This document shows, one piece after another, positions 49,877 through 61,205 of a stretch of DNA of 64,000 nt. Every line of letters starts with the position of its first letter. Position 1 is the stretch's first letter. Under the pieces are notes generated by a model. It was not told the origin of the DNA. It saw only the letters and a program-made list of their open reading frames with translations, and ran no database searches. Source of the stretch: Cacajao melanocephalus (taxonomy: Eukaryota; Chordata; Mammalia; Primates; Pitheciidae); contig CAUYLG010039358.1 of the NCBI GenBank assembly GCA_963573385.1, forward strand, positions 62,001 through 126,000, read 5' to 3'. The translations under genes and the position numbers were made by a program.

Positions 49877-51078
49877 CTATCCAAAAATATTCTTCTCTTC
49901 ACTAAAGAGGAATCTTAAGTAATGTCATATAGCAGAACTAGCTTTATACATCTCTAAAATTTGATTAACACATAAAATATATTTGCAATAATAATTTATT
50001 GGTTATTTTTGCTCTCAATTATGTAGAAACAAATGGAGTATTCTAAAGAAAAAGATATATTGTGTTGCTGTTTCTTCGGTTTCTCTATTCAAGTCCAGTT
50101 GGGATAGTTTTCTTGGAAGTATGCTAACTACCATCATCCAAGAATGAAGTTAGGATTTTATAAAGCAAAGCAAATTCTTTTAGTATAGTCACTTGGTTTC
50201 GGGTGATACTACTATAAAGTGCCTATTTTCTAATTTTTAGCTCCACCAAAATATTATTTTTTGGACATCTGAGGATGTGTGTATTTGTGTTTGTGTATCT
50301 TCAATCAATTGGCTGTAAGCATCCATGTCGAATACGTATTTAAAACATACCAACTCAAAACATGTATATATGCAGCATGTGTACTAGGCCAGATGACATT
50401 TCCAGCCAGGGATCAAGAATGGATGAGTATGTTGACTTGGACACAATATTTGGCTAGTTGTTTCATATTTTTTACCAGCCATAGCAAAAAATAATTATCC
50501 CACATATTTGCAATGTACAAAAATACTAATGAATGAGCATGTCACCTTTTTCTATTGCTCATAGCTGTATGCTCTAGACACTGTTGTCTTAGCATGAAGG
50601 AATATGTTTGGTTAGGATTGGAGGAAGTTAAATTGTAAGCTCCTCTTTTCTTATATCACCAGTCATTTCAACACCCTAAAATAATTTATATCAACATACC
50701 AAATAACTATTCTCCTGCTCTGTGATGTAATTCATGGAGGCTCAAAGTTAGCATTACTGTTTTTATACTTATTTTTTAACAATCCTGGGGCAAATTCTTC
50801 TTAACTATATTCAAAATACCATGTCAGAATATTCCATTCACATCTACAGAGGTTACTTCTGGCAGACTGGAAATACATAAGAAAAGGACTTGTTCAATAA
50901 TGAAACAAATCATTCACAGATATTATTTTTGGAAAGTTTCATTTATATGAAATTATTACATCTTAATACATGTAAATTTATGCATATAATTTGTTTATAT
51001 AGAAAATCTATTGACTTTTTACAGTTATAATATTTTAAAATTATCTAAGTATCATTGATTACGTTTTGAATAAGAATC
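49877..51078. other. Unassigned AT-rich DNA
   Basis: No gene or recognised transposon. Confidence 0.5.
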
Positions 51079-51181
51079 CTGTTCTCTCTCCCTCTTTCTC
51101 TTCCTCTTTCTTTCTCTCTTACATTCTTTTTCTTTCTTTCACTCTTTCTTTCTTTCTTCTTTTCTCTCTTTTTCTTTCTTT
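51079..51181. repeat. Pyrimidine-rich (CTTT)n tract
   Basis: About 100 bases almost entirely C/T (TCTC, CTTT and TTTC units), followed by an A-run at 51182. Possible triplex-forming tract. Confidence 0.9.
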
Positions 51182-52340
51182 GAAAAAAAAAATTTAGATT
51201 TACAGAAAAATTGAAAAATAGTGAAGAGGTTTATCATATACCCTTCACTCAGTTTCCCTTGTTATTAATATCCTACATTACTGCATTTGTTATCATTAAT
51301 AAACAAATATTAATACACTCAATAAAGTCCACAGTTTATTTTGGTTTTTGAAGTATTTACCCATTGTATGTTTTCTCTTCTAAGTTCACATATAGAAGAG
51401 AGTCACATTTAGTTGTCATTTCTCATTAACCTTTTCATCTGTTACAGTTTCTCAGAATTCACTCAATTTGATAAGCTTGCCAGATTTGAAATGAGGCATT
51501 TTCCAGGATATCACTAGTTGGAATTTGTCTAACGTTTTTCTTATCATTAAGAGTGTGGCTTTGATTTCTGGGGAGAGAAAAACCATGTAACTAAAGAATC
51601 ATTTGTATTACATCATATTAAATGCACATTCTATCAACATTTTTTATGACTGACAATGCTAACTTTGATAACTTCGCTGAGGTAGCATTTGTCAGGTTGT
51701 TTGATAGTAAAGTTACATTTAAAAATCTTTACACACTGTACACTTTGGCAGAAAGTTGTTATGCACAGCTCACACTTTAAAAGTTACGCTATACACAACT
51801 CATGATTATGATCCTTGATGGTGCTGTATCTACATAAATTATTTGAACTTCTTCACGGAATTTGTATCTTCTCTCCCATTGATGTACTCAATCATTTATT
51901 TATATCAGAAAGACTCACAAATGTTTCATTTATCCTTTGTATTATTTCCCACTACTACTTTTTTGCTTCAGTTTCTCCAGTTTGGCTACCGTGAGCTCTT
52001 TCAGATGACTCCTGTATTCTTTTCACATGTTTCTATCAATTTTTGTTTTAGCATTTTCTCACTTGCTTCCACTGCAAAATGCCAGGCTTACATTATGTAT
52101 TTTCTTTCCCAGCCATAAAATTAACCATTTCTTCAAAGAGCCATAGTGCTTTTTATTGGATAACAGTATTAGAAACTAAGGTCTGGGTGCCCATTGTTCC
52201 CAAGGGCTCAGTCCCTCTCTGGTGACAGAGAGAAAAATATATATGCTTGAATTAACCCATGTTTGTGCATATGTCTATGACTAGATAGATGGATAGAGAG
52301 ATCTAGATATATAAAATGTCACAAAGTGTTATTTTCCTTT

Positions 52341-52461
52341 ATTATTACATTGTCTCCTTTGGATATTTTTTTGTTTGAATGTAACTTTAAAATCAGTTTT
52401 TCAATATCAATGAAATGGCTGGGATTTTAATTGGTATTGTGTTTAATCTAAAATTAAGATG
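52341..52461 (-). repeat. Out-of-order copy of an L1 ORF2 segment
   Basis: Matches 53817-53943 in the same orientation: ACTCCTTTGG-type start, CAGTTTTTCAATAT, GGGATTTTAATTGGTATT and the TTTAATC...TTAAGATG end. It lies between two 3' UTR-like blocks, where this ORF2 segment does not belong, so it is an inserted L1 fragment or a local duplication. Confidence 0.75.
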
Positions 52462-52570
52462 TAAATAATTTATGCATATATATGAATATATGTATATATT
52501 CATAGATATATGCATAGACATGAATTAATTCAAACACTACATATATAGTCATAGATATGTAGATATGTCA

Positions 52571-52612
<42 letters not shown>

Positions 52613-52613
52613 A
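52571..52613. repeat. (TA)n(CA)n microsatellite
   Basis: About 14 TA units followed by five CA units, inside a broader AT-rich stretch from 52470. Confidence 0.95.
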
Positions 52614-54175
52614 CTATATCTTTATTAAGCTAAAAATGAGTTTATAATGATGTCTCCAATTTTAATTCATTACCATATGGGTCATTCTTCTTTTCTCGCC
52701 TTGCTTATCTATGAGTTCCCAATCCCACAGTGACAAACTGACTCCCACTATCTCCCTTTCTTTTTCTTAATCATTTCATTCCAATCAAAACATATGGCAC
52801 TGTGACAATTGTTAATCCATACTTACTTAACTACTTTATCAACTAGAGTATAATGCTTATGTGCACCTCCTTTTGCCTCTATCATTATCATTATCATTCC
52901 CAAAGTTACCTATGCCATCATCCCTTCTTCCATGACCTCCAGTGAGGTTTTTTATTCTTTTGTAATACAGATAGTTTTGTTGTCTCAGGCTGTATACACA
53001 CATTACAATTCATTCTTTCGGCTATGAAGTTCTTTGGATTTTGCAAAGTTCATAAAATGTCCACTAGTACAGTATCCTACAGAATAAATTAGCTCCCCCA
53101 AAGCACCTGTGTTTTAATTACCCATCCCTCACCCCAAATCCCTATCAATGACTAACACTTTTAATGCCTCAATTATTTCACTCTTGCAAAAATGTTGCAA
53201 AGTTGCTATCAATGCAATTGTTCTTTTCAAACTTATCAATACACATTTAGATTTCTTCATATTTTTATTGCTTTGTAATTTATTTCTTGTTATTGCAGAA
53301 TAATATTCCTTTGTACAGATGTACCACAATCTGTATTTCCATTTGCATTTGAGGGTCATTTTGATTGCTTTTAGTTTGGAAGTTATGAATAAAGCTGTTA
53401 TAAATGTAAGCATGTAAGTTTATGTTTGAGTTTTTTTTATTTTAACCAATTAAGTATCCAGAAGAACAAATGAAGGATCATCTAACAAAACTATATTTAG
53501 CTATGTAAGGGATTGAGAAACTGTCTACCAAAGTGTATCATTTTGCATTTTCACAAGCAATGAATGAGTACTCCTTTTGATCTACATTCTCACCAGTATT
53601 TAGCACTGTCAGGTTTTGGGGATTGTAATCATTTTATGTAGTGTGTGGTGATGTCTCCTTGTTGTTTTAATTTTCAATTTCACAACGACTGGTGATAATG
53701 GACATTATTTCTGTTTAATTATAATCTGTCTATTTCCTTTAGTTACAACATTTTGCTGATTTTAATTGATATGTTTTGTACATTGGTAGCGTGTGATTTC
53801 TCCAATGTTTTCCTCTTTATTGTTGTATTGACTCCTTTGGGTATTTTTTCTTTCAATGTAAATTTAAAAGCAGTTTTCCAATATTCATAAAATAACTTGC
53901 CAGGATTTTCATTGGTATTATATTTAATCCATATATTAAGATGGATTAAAAAATTAGACCTTAATATTGAATATTCCATTACATGACTGTGAATAACATT
54001 TCACATTTTTAGACTTTCTTGGATTTCTTCCATCAGAGTCTTAGTTTTGCACACTAGGTTTTGTATATATTATATTTACACCTAAAATATTCATTTTGTG
54101 ACACTATTGTAAATGACTTTGTGTGTTTAATTTAAAATCCCAATTGTTAATTGCTAATGTATATAAAAGAAGTTA

Positions 54176-55964
54176 AGCAATAATAGTTAAAAAGCATTAT
54201 GCAGAATTCAGGTGATTGGAATTGAAGATAATTTTTTTGTGAACATAAATGAACAATGTTGTTCTACTGGTGGGTTACAGAATTCCCAGTTTGTAAGATT
54301 TAAAAGCAGGTAGAGAAGTGTGTTCTCTTCCTATAATAGTATCTTATAGAAGTATCATGTTCCCAGAAAAAGAAATAAGTATATGTCATACCTATGGAAA
54401 GCATTAGATAGATGCAAATTTTCACTTACTCTTGCATGGTGCTGGAATATTTCCATGTGAATGAGAAATTTCCCATGGTAGTAAGAGATCCACAGAAAGA
54501 CGGAAGAAAATGTTGCCCTAATAAATAGTGGTTTTTGAAGTACTGAAAGATCAATGAGCTATCACCAAAGGAAATGATGGGTAGACAAAATAGAATCAAA
54601 GATGACCTTTGATTTAGCAAATATTAGCCTCTAGGAACTATATGACATGTCAGAGAAAATGGAGATAAGACAGTGGTTGATAGCAAGGTTTTATCTCTTT
54701 AGAATATACATTGTGTATCTTTCCTATTGCAATCTACTACTGCATCTGGAAAGAATTTATTCTCAAAAAACTCATCAGCATAAGCATTTTAATTTTTGCA
54801 TTGCTTTCTAGATTCCAAGAAAATCAAAAATTTTTAAATCACAATCTACTTGAAAACAAAACTGGTTCTGTGGATTATTTCAAAACAACCCACTTCTGAG
54901 AGTTCTTTAAAAGTAGTTAGTAAAAATAATATTGATATGGTTTACAATACACAAATGTCTCTAAAAAAATAGAAATATTTGTCTTACCAGAGTGTTCTTT
55001 TAAGATGTCTATACCAGCTAGTCTCCTTTCAAATTTTGCACAAAATTTGAAATGTTTATTATATTGATGCCACCAAGATACCTATCATTTATTTTCCAAA
55101 ACTATATATACTGGGAAAATTATATTCAAAATAAGATATAAATTTCATTTAGCAAAATGGCCTAAAAGGTACCCTTTAATATGTGAGCCATGCTATGATA
55201 CACATTTGTCAAGGTTTTACAGAACATGAATTATTTAAATAACCCTCAGTTTCTAAATATGCCACAAAGATAAATGAGTAATCTTACTACAGGCAACATT
55301 TTTATAGTCATCCCACTGTCTAAAAGCTGGACCTCTTTAATGTCCCAAACAATAACTGATTGGCTTGTGCCACCTGTTCAGCAAAAATTCAAAGCCATTT
55401 ATTTTTATGATATAAACAAACTTAAAATAAGCGTACTCTTTTCAGAATATATAAAAATATACTCTAATGAGAAGTATCAGCAGAAAATAAAAAAAAAGAG
55501 AAGCCATGATTTTAAAACATAATTTTGTCAAACATCTAATATAGGATATGCATGGCAAACTTAATAAATATGACTTTCTTTTCTGAATACACCATAGTTT
55601 AAAAATGAAAGGCTTTTAGATTAGGTAGATCTCTCATTCGCCAGGTGTGCTGTCTGAAAATGTATGTATTCTCTAATCATTTATTTCTGCATCAATAAAT
55701 AATGCTTAATTCGTGTTTCTTGCAAATATCAAATAGTGAAATTAATGAACAATAATTAATTACCAGAATAATAGAAAAACTCAATATTAACAGTAGCCAT
55801 TTTTGAAATAAATCTTGTAAAATGAGTTTCAATGAAAAATGTCATACCATACCATTCATAAATATTTTCATCATCATGCATGTTTTGTGAAATTGCTTGA
55901 GTAAAGAGCTTAATTTTAATAATTGATGATGTTATTATAAATACGAGTAGATCTAAAATATTTT
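54176..55964. other. Unassigned AT-rich DNA
   Basis: No gene or recognised transposon. Confidence 0.5.
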
Positions 55965-56465
55965 AAATTGCTGTAACTGAGTACCAAGCTATCCCAATTT
56001 ATTGGTGTAAAACAATGACTCTTCTCCTATGCTTTTAACTTCTGTAGTTCAGGAATTTGTGCAAAGTGCTGCTGGAGACCTCTCTTGGGATGCCTCATAT
56101 TGTTCAGTTAAATGTCAGCTGGAGCTACAATGATCTGAAAACTTGAGTAGTCTAGGCATCCATAATGGCTGCCAAACATGGCTGGCAGATAATGCCTTCT
56201 GTTATCCAGAAACTCTGCCAGCACTCTTGACTAGAGCACAAATACATGGCCTCTCCAGCATGGCAGTCTCAGCGGATATGGATTTCCCCAGAGTAAATCT
56301 CTAAATATAACCAAGTAGAAATTATTTGACTTGTTCTCCTAGCCTTGAAAGCCATAATGACCACATTGTAGTCATAAGCCATCCTAGATTCAAGAGGAAG
56401 CAACATAGATGATCATATCTGAATTAGATAAGAGACTGCTTTAAATTGTTAAAGTATGTGGGGGA
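55965..56465 (-). mobile_element. Old interspersed repeat, probably MaLR/MLT1-group or similar
   Basis: Starts with a decayed TTGCTGTAACTGAGTACCA / GGTGTAAAACAATGACTC phrase (the reverse-complemented end of an MLT-like LTR). It continues with blocks familiar from a common old mammalian repeat: CTGTAGTTCAGGAATTTGTG, GATGCCTCATATTG, ATGGCCTCTCCAGCATGGCA, AGATTCAAGAGGAAGCAACA. Orientation and family are tentative. Confidence 0.45.
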
Positions 56466-57418
56466 TGGAACATAGACATGAGTCACTTCCGTCTATGAGG
56501 TCATATTTCAGAGAAAAGTTATACATTGAATTCTATTCTGTGACTTGCTTGGGGAAGGTTCAAGTTTTCTGATGAGCCAGATGTGTTTATTTAGTCACCT
56601 GTACTATAATTGGATGAGTAAGTACATATAATTGAAAGTGAAGTATTAGGGGTTTTAAGAAATACAAACTTTAAAAAGAACAGATATAGAACATTTTACA
56701 ATTAGTTTTATTAATAATACTGTATCAATCAATAAATAATATTTTGGAATAATGTTGTTGAGAAACATGTACCTGATGAAAGAGTCATTTTTCAAAAGAA
56801 GAGAGAGACAAAATCAAGAAATCATGTTTAAAACAATTAACAGAAGAAACACTAACAAAAGTATTATGAAACAGAAAAATATTTTTAAATGTTTATACAA
56901 AATAAAAAAAGTAGATATTTTAAACAAGTTTTGACAATTGCTTCTTTGATTTTATCTTTATATTTTAAGAGCCTATTAACTGCTACAATAAACTACAATT
57001 TTTGATATAAGAAAGAACTTCTGGGCATTCAGTTATTGTGAGCATGTTTTTACAAAATACAAACACTGATTAAAAAGGCGAAATGTTTTCTATTACTTAG
57101 TGAAGCAATATCACTGACTGTCATAAGTAACACTTAGATAATATAGCTGCATTATATCCCCTTTTAAAAGAAACTCAGTAAATGTATCTTAAGAATTGTA
57201 TGTAACAATATATACGTAGATCCAGAAAACCTCATTCTAAAATATTAGGTGTAGATATAATTTGTAATTAATTTTTTTTTTATTTCCAAAATAGAAGTAA
57301 TATGTAGGTGTACCTTATGTTATATAATACAACATTTAGGGTCTAAGAAAACACCCCCATCAAACATATTCATGCTTCTTCAAATAAGTTTAGGAGTACT
57401 CACAAATAGAGACTCAAC
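56466..57418. other. Unassigned AT-rich DNA
   Basis: No gene or recognised transposon. The 60-codon frame at 56752-56934 is lysine/asparagine-rich and typical of chance AT-rich frames. Confidence 0.5.
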
Positions 57419-57750
57419 GTACATTAAATTCAATTCAAATCAAATTTTATAGCATCAGTAATAAACACTTTTTTTGTCAGCATATTATTGGTTTTGGATT
57501 TTTAGATTAGGATTTACAGACCTGGATGTATGAAGTAATCTCTCTTTTTTTCAATTTATAAACCTATGTGCATGTGTGTGTGTGTGTGTGTGTGTGCATG
57601 TGTGTATATTATATATACATTTTTTCAATATGTTTATGAATATTCACAATATATAGAATAAAGTACATTAAATTCATGTCACACAAAATTTTATAACATC
57701 AGTAAAAACACTTTTTTTTCAGAATATTACGGTTTTCAAATAAGGAATTT
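57419..57750 (+). repeat. Diverged tandem duplication, ~244-bp period
   Basis: GTACATTAAATTCA at 57419 recurs exactly at 57663. Each is followed by related sequence: ...AAATTTTATAGCATCAGTAA at 57440 against ...AAATTTTATAACATCAGTAA at 57689, then ACACTTTTTTT, CAG, ATATTA and GGTTTT in both. Similarity fades after about 80-90 bp. The intervening half holds a TG microsatellite. Confidence 0.75.
57571..57604. repeat. (TG)n microsatellite
   Basis: About 12 TG units within CATG-flanked sequence, between the two copies of the 244-bp duplication. Confidence 0.93.
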
Positions 57751-58252
57751 TGAATATATATTTTGAATATATATACATACACACACATATAGATACATAC
57801 TTTTTGTTTTCTTTTGTGATTTATATCTACTTTATCCTTGAATAGTGAATACATCACATATATAGTGTGTATAATATATGCACTATATGCACTATATAAG
57901 GTTATGTATATGAAATATGCATATGAAATATGTGTGTATACATATGTATATTTGTATATAGTTAATGGAAGAACACAAAAGAATAAATTTGTAAAATAAA
58001 ATTATAAATACCCATATTTTAAAAATAACATTAGAAAAACAAATTTTTAGCAAAATTAACCATGGGTAAATTTGAATTTTGCTCATATTGATAAAAGATT
58101 GTAGGATGGGTCCCTAGATGGCTTTGGCTGACACAGTTCTTGCTCCTCCTTTTTGCGATTTTTTGAATGCTTATAAATTTTAGCATAACCACAGGATATA
58201 CCAACAATACAACATTATGAGGTAAGAAGGAGGTGTCTGGTATATCCCAGGC
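57751..58252. other. AT-rich low-complexity DNA
   Basis: TATATA, GCACTATAT and ATATGAAATATG short repeats at about 57755-57965. Nothing coding. Confidence 0.5.
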
Positions 58253-58822
58253 TGTGTTAGTCCATTTGCATTGCTATAAAGGAATACGAGATACTGGATT
58301 TATAAAGAAATGAGGCTTATTTGGCTCACAGTTCTTCAGGTTATACAGAAAGCATTGTGCCAGCATCTGCTTCTGGTGAGTTTCTTAGGAATCTTTCAAT
58401 AATAATGGAAGGCAAAGGAAGCCAGCACGTCACATGGCAAGAGAGGGAGCAAGAGAGAAAAGGAAGTTCCAGGCTCTTTTAAACAGCCAGATCTCATATG
58501 AACTCATAGAGTGAGAACTCATTCATTACCATGAGAACAACTCCAAACCATTCATGACGAATCCTACCACTAATCCAAATACCTTGCAACTGGCCTCATC
58601 TCCGATGCTGAAAATGATATTTTAGGATGAGATTTGTGACACATGTCTTTCCAGCACTTTGGGAGGCTGAGACAGGAGGATTGCTTGAGTTCAGGAGTTC
58701 AAGGCTGGAGTGAGCTAAGATCTGCCACTGTAGCCTGGGTAACAGAGAGAGATCCTGTTTCAAAACATGAACAAAAAACAAAACCATGAGATTTGGAAGG
58801 GAAAAACATACAAACCATATCA
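58253..58822 (-). mobile_element. MST/MLT1-type LTR (ERVL-MaLR), split by a FRAM
   Basis: Reverse complement of a MaLR LTR: TGTGTTAGTCCATTTGCATT, TTATTTGGCTCACAGTTCTT, GCCAGCATCTGCTTCTGGTG, CAGGCTCTTTTAAACAGCCA and the final GGGAAAAACATACAAACCAT before ATCA. The LTR is interrupted at 58637-58785 by an Alu-related monomer and then resumes with its last ~35 bases. Confidence 0.85.
58637..58785 (+). mobile_element. FRAM-like free right Alu monomer
   Basis: CCAGCACTTTGGGAGGCTGA, GATTGCTTGAGTTCAGGAGT, CAAGGCTGGAGTGAGCTAAG and AGCCTGGGTAACAGAGAGAG form one 7SL-derived right-type monomer (it has the extra GAGTGAGC segment) with an A-rich tail. It is flanked by a 10-bp target duplication ATGAGATTTG (58627-58636 and 58786-58795), which shows it inserted as a monomer into the MaLR LTR. 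The 5' end is trimmed by about 20 bp. Confidence 0.85.
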
Positions 58823-58829
58823 CAGTCTA

Positions 58830-59130
58830 TGTCCTTATTCCTCCTATAGCAGGATATTCTGCAACACTCAAGATCCATGAGCCAAGTATATAACCCCAGT
58901 ACGGAGTGCTCTTTGGGGCCTCTGAGCTGTGGCATGTGCAGATAAGTTTCCATCTACTATGGTTAACGTGCCTGAGCCTTAGAGACTGACTCATCAAAAA
59001 CCCTAGGCTTTTACTGTCCCTTGCTGCCTATTTATTAATAATAAATTTACTTCCTTCAACTTCTACTGTCGATGTTCTGCCTCATTGGGCTTATGAAACA
59101 GTAAAAATTGCAGCCCAAGATGCAGCAGAC
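58830..59130 (+). mobile_element. ERV1-type LTR fragment (MER4-group-like), copy A
   Basis: LTR-like 3' half: GAGCCTTAGAGACTGACTCA, CTAGGCTTTTACTGTCCCTT, an AATAAA at about 59040 and the GTTCTGCCTCATTGGGC tail. A related segment lies about 525 bp downstream. Family from general resemblance only. Confidence 0.45.
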
Positions 59131-59189
59131 TGAAGTGGTAATCTATGCACTGTAAACCTGTTTCACACATACACACAAACTACATATGA

Positions 59190-59465
59190 ATATTACAGAA
59201 GTTTCATTCGTATTCATCAACAAGTTGAAGCAACAGCTGAATCTATGAACTGTGCTTTAGCCATACAATTACATATTATTCTGAGATTAAAAATAAACTA
59301 TTAAGCAACATAGACAACAAAACAGATGAATCCTATATATAAATGTGTTGATATGTGAAAAAAATAGTCTGAAAAGGCTACTTACTGTATGATTCCAATT
59401 ATTCAATATATTGGCAAAGGCCAAACTGTAATCCTTTCACTCTAGTTAAAGGATTAGTGGTTACC
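59190..59465 (+). mobile_element. L1M fragment, ORF2 C-terminal region
   Basis: Sense-strand L1M phrases in order: AACAGATGAATCC, CTTACTGTATGATTCCAATT and GGATTAGTGGTTACCAGA. Diverged and bounded by the two LTR-like segments. Confidence 0.6.
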
Positions 59466-59479
59466 AGACAAAATTCCAT

Positions 59480-59640
59480 CTGCCCTGGGCATCTTTCCTG
59501 AGCTTGGTAGACTGACTTGTCATGGATTCTAGGCTTCTGTTTTTCCCTGCTGTCTCTCTGGGAGTAATAAATCTGTTTTGCCTGGTAATATGTGAGTGCC
59601 CTGTCTTTCTGAATTCAGGTAACTGGTAAAGAATCTTTGC
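59480..59640 (+). mobile_element. ERV1-type LTR fragment, copy B
   Basis: GAGCTTGGTAGACTGACTTG, ATTCTAGGCTTCTGTTTTTC, CCTGCTGTCTCTCTGGGAGT with AATAAA at about 59566, and TGTGAGTGCCCTGTCTTTCT parallel copy A point by point. Same orientation. Confidence 0.45.
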
Positions 59641-59714
59641 ATGGGTACATTAGATGTGGTAAAAGGAGAATTTTGTCAAGTTATGCTACTAGCTAATCTA
59701 TGACAAGTTTCATT

Positions 59715-59850
59715 TTAGCATGAATTAGTTTAGGCAAATTACTAAAACTCTATTTTTTTCTTTGAAATAATAGTTTTACATTCTAAAATGAGTATGTTGG
59801 ATAGATAACCTCTCAGTTTTCTTTTGGTCTAAAACTTTTAACAGGGTTAT
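59715..59850 (+). mobile_element. MIR-like SINE fragment
   Basis: TAGGCAAATTACTAAAACTC, ATTCTAAAATGAGTATGTTG and GATAGATAACCTCTCAG follow the MIR core-to-3' order. Diverged. Confidence 0.5.
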
Positions 59851-60397
59851 CATAACTACTGTTTCAGAACCTGTTATTTTAATCATATTTAATAAAATAT
59901 CCACTGCAAAATGAAAACAAATCTGAATTTAAATAAGGAAAGTTTGATTAGAAATACTATTACACTAAGGAGAATAATTCAAAGTCAAGAAATGCAAACA
60001 TTTCAAATCAAATGGAAAGAGTCATTCAATTTATAGAAAAGGAGGGCAGTAAATAAGGATAAATTAAGAAAATTGGGAGAAATTATCAGCAGGGTAGCAG
60101 GGTAAAGCAGGAGAAGTATCTCTCTGTGGCCAGCCTATTCTCAAGCTAGACTAATATGAGAGCCTGTTACATGTTTTAGTGCTTGTTTAGGCTTCAGAGC
60201 AGCGGAGTTAAGAAGCCTTTAGGAAAGAGAGAAGCCTGACCAAAGGTTTGTCAAAACAGGGAAGAGGATAAGAAATAGGCAATTGTGAACATTTGGTAGC
60301 AGTTATGTCCCATGGAGATGAGTCTCCTTCTCTGAGTATCTGAGCTTCCTAAACCAATCTTTTCAGTTACTAGTGAATCTCCAGGTCATTTCTTTCT
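59851..60397. other. Unassigned DNA
   Basis: No gene or recognised transposon. Confidence 0.5.
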
Positions 60398-60640
60398 CTT
60401 AAATAGACTTTATTTTTAAAAGCAGTTTTAGATTCCTAGGAATAATTAAGCAGAAGTACAGAGGATTCCCATATACTCCTGTCCCCACCAACACACACAC
60501 ACGTAATCTCTCTCATCGTAAACATCCCCCTTTAGAGTTGTACATTTTTACAGTTTATGAACTGTATTTGAAACTGGCTCAACTGTCACATAGAACTGAT
60601 ATTTACTGGGTTTTCGATACATAGAAATTAACCCTCCTAC
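60398..60640 (-). mobile_element. L1M 3' UTR fragment
   Basis: AAGCAGTTTTAGATTCCTAG, AGAAGTACAGAGGATTCCCA, TACTCCTGTCCCCACCAACA and CTGGCTCAACTGTCACATAG are the antisense L1M 3'-end phrase that also opens the 51.2-kb element. Short CA run at about 60491-60502. Confidence 0.65.
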
Positions 60641-60659
60641 TCTTAAGATTGAAACTTAC

Positions 60660-61062
60660 ATTTGTCTTATCTGAGTTTCTTCCTCAGGAAACTGACTTTC
60701 AGGCCTCCCAGATAGCATCAAGGAACTAAAACTTAACTAGATTACCACATTTAGACAATGAGACCCAAGTCCCCTCACTCATGATAATTACCTAACCAAC
60801 AACCTGCTTGTTGACAAACTCATCATACTTAGCCCCCCCAGTCCTGTTTTCAAACACATAGTTACATTTCTTCTCTGCTATGTAAACCCCTAAATTTATC
60901 CAGTTGAGGAGACTGTTTTGAGACTGATATCCTAACTCTTCAGCTGTAGCACTTTCCAATGCCTTATTTCCTGGCAATACTTATTGTCTCTGTGATTGAA
61001 TTTCTGTACGGTGAGCAATGAGACCCAGACCAAACCTCTGGCATTTTGGTAACACATTGACA
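60660..61062 (+). mobile_element. Class-I ERV solo LTR
   Basis: The right half has a typical LTR R/U5 layout: AGTTGAGGAGACTGTTTTGA, CTCTTCAGCTGTAGCACTTT, CTGGCAATACTTATTGTCTC, GTGATTGAATTTCTGTACGG, TGAGCAATGAGACCCAGACC and the end CTCTGGCATTTTGGTAACA. The U3 part to the left is less clear. No internal region follows. Family unassigned. Confidence 0.6.
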
Positions 61063-61138
61063 CGTCATTATCACTCAAAATTCATAGTTTACAGTAAATA
61101 CTTCTAGACAATAGAATTAGCACTAAAAAAGAATGAGT

Positions 61139-61203
61139 GGGTGGGCACAGTGGCTTATTCCTGTAATCCTAGCACGTTGGTAGGCTGAGTCGGGCAGATC
61201 ACT
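61139..61203 (+). mobile_element. Alu 5' fragment (65 bp)
   Basis: GGTGGGCACAGTGGCTTATT, CCTGTAATCCTAGCACGTTG and GTAGGCTGAGTCGGGCAGAT are the first ~65 bases of a left Alu monomer. It is cut at 61203, just where the LTR begins. Confidence 0.85.
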
Positions 61204-61205
61204 TT

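Larger units (their letters stand above)
51190..54175 (-). mobile_element. Ancient L1 (L1ME/L1MC-type): 3' UTR through RT region
   Basis: Long, heavily diverged antisense L1M. Left to right: 3' UTR (51190-52250; blocks such as GTTATTAATATCCTACATTA, GAGCTCTTTCAGATGACTCC and GGATAACAGTATTAGAAACT), more 3' UTR-like sequence (52640-53120, with CAGTGACAAACTGACTCCCA), then the ORF2 C-terminal region (53280-53760: TAATATTCCTTTGTACAGAT, GAATAAAGCTGTTATAAATG, CATTTTCACAAGCAATGAAT). After a jump comes an RT-proximal segment (53815-54175). A second copy of that RT segment at 52341-52461 is out of order. This may be two overlapping L1M copies instead of one. Confidence 0.75.

Noticed and set aside
49490..49918. 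142-codon open frame, the longest on the plus strand
   Set aside because: It runs through an (ATTTT)n tail and an antisense Alu. Antisense Alu sequence often gives such frames; no independent coding support.
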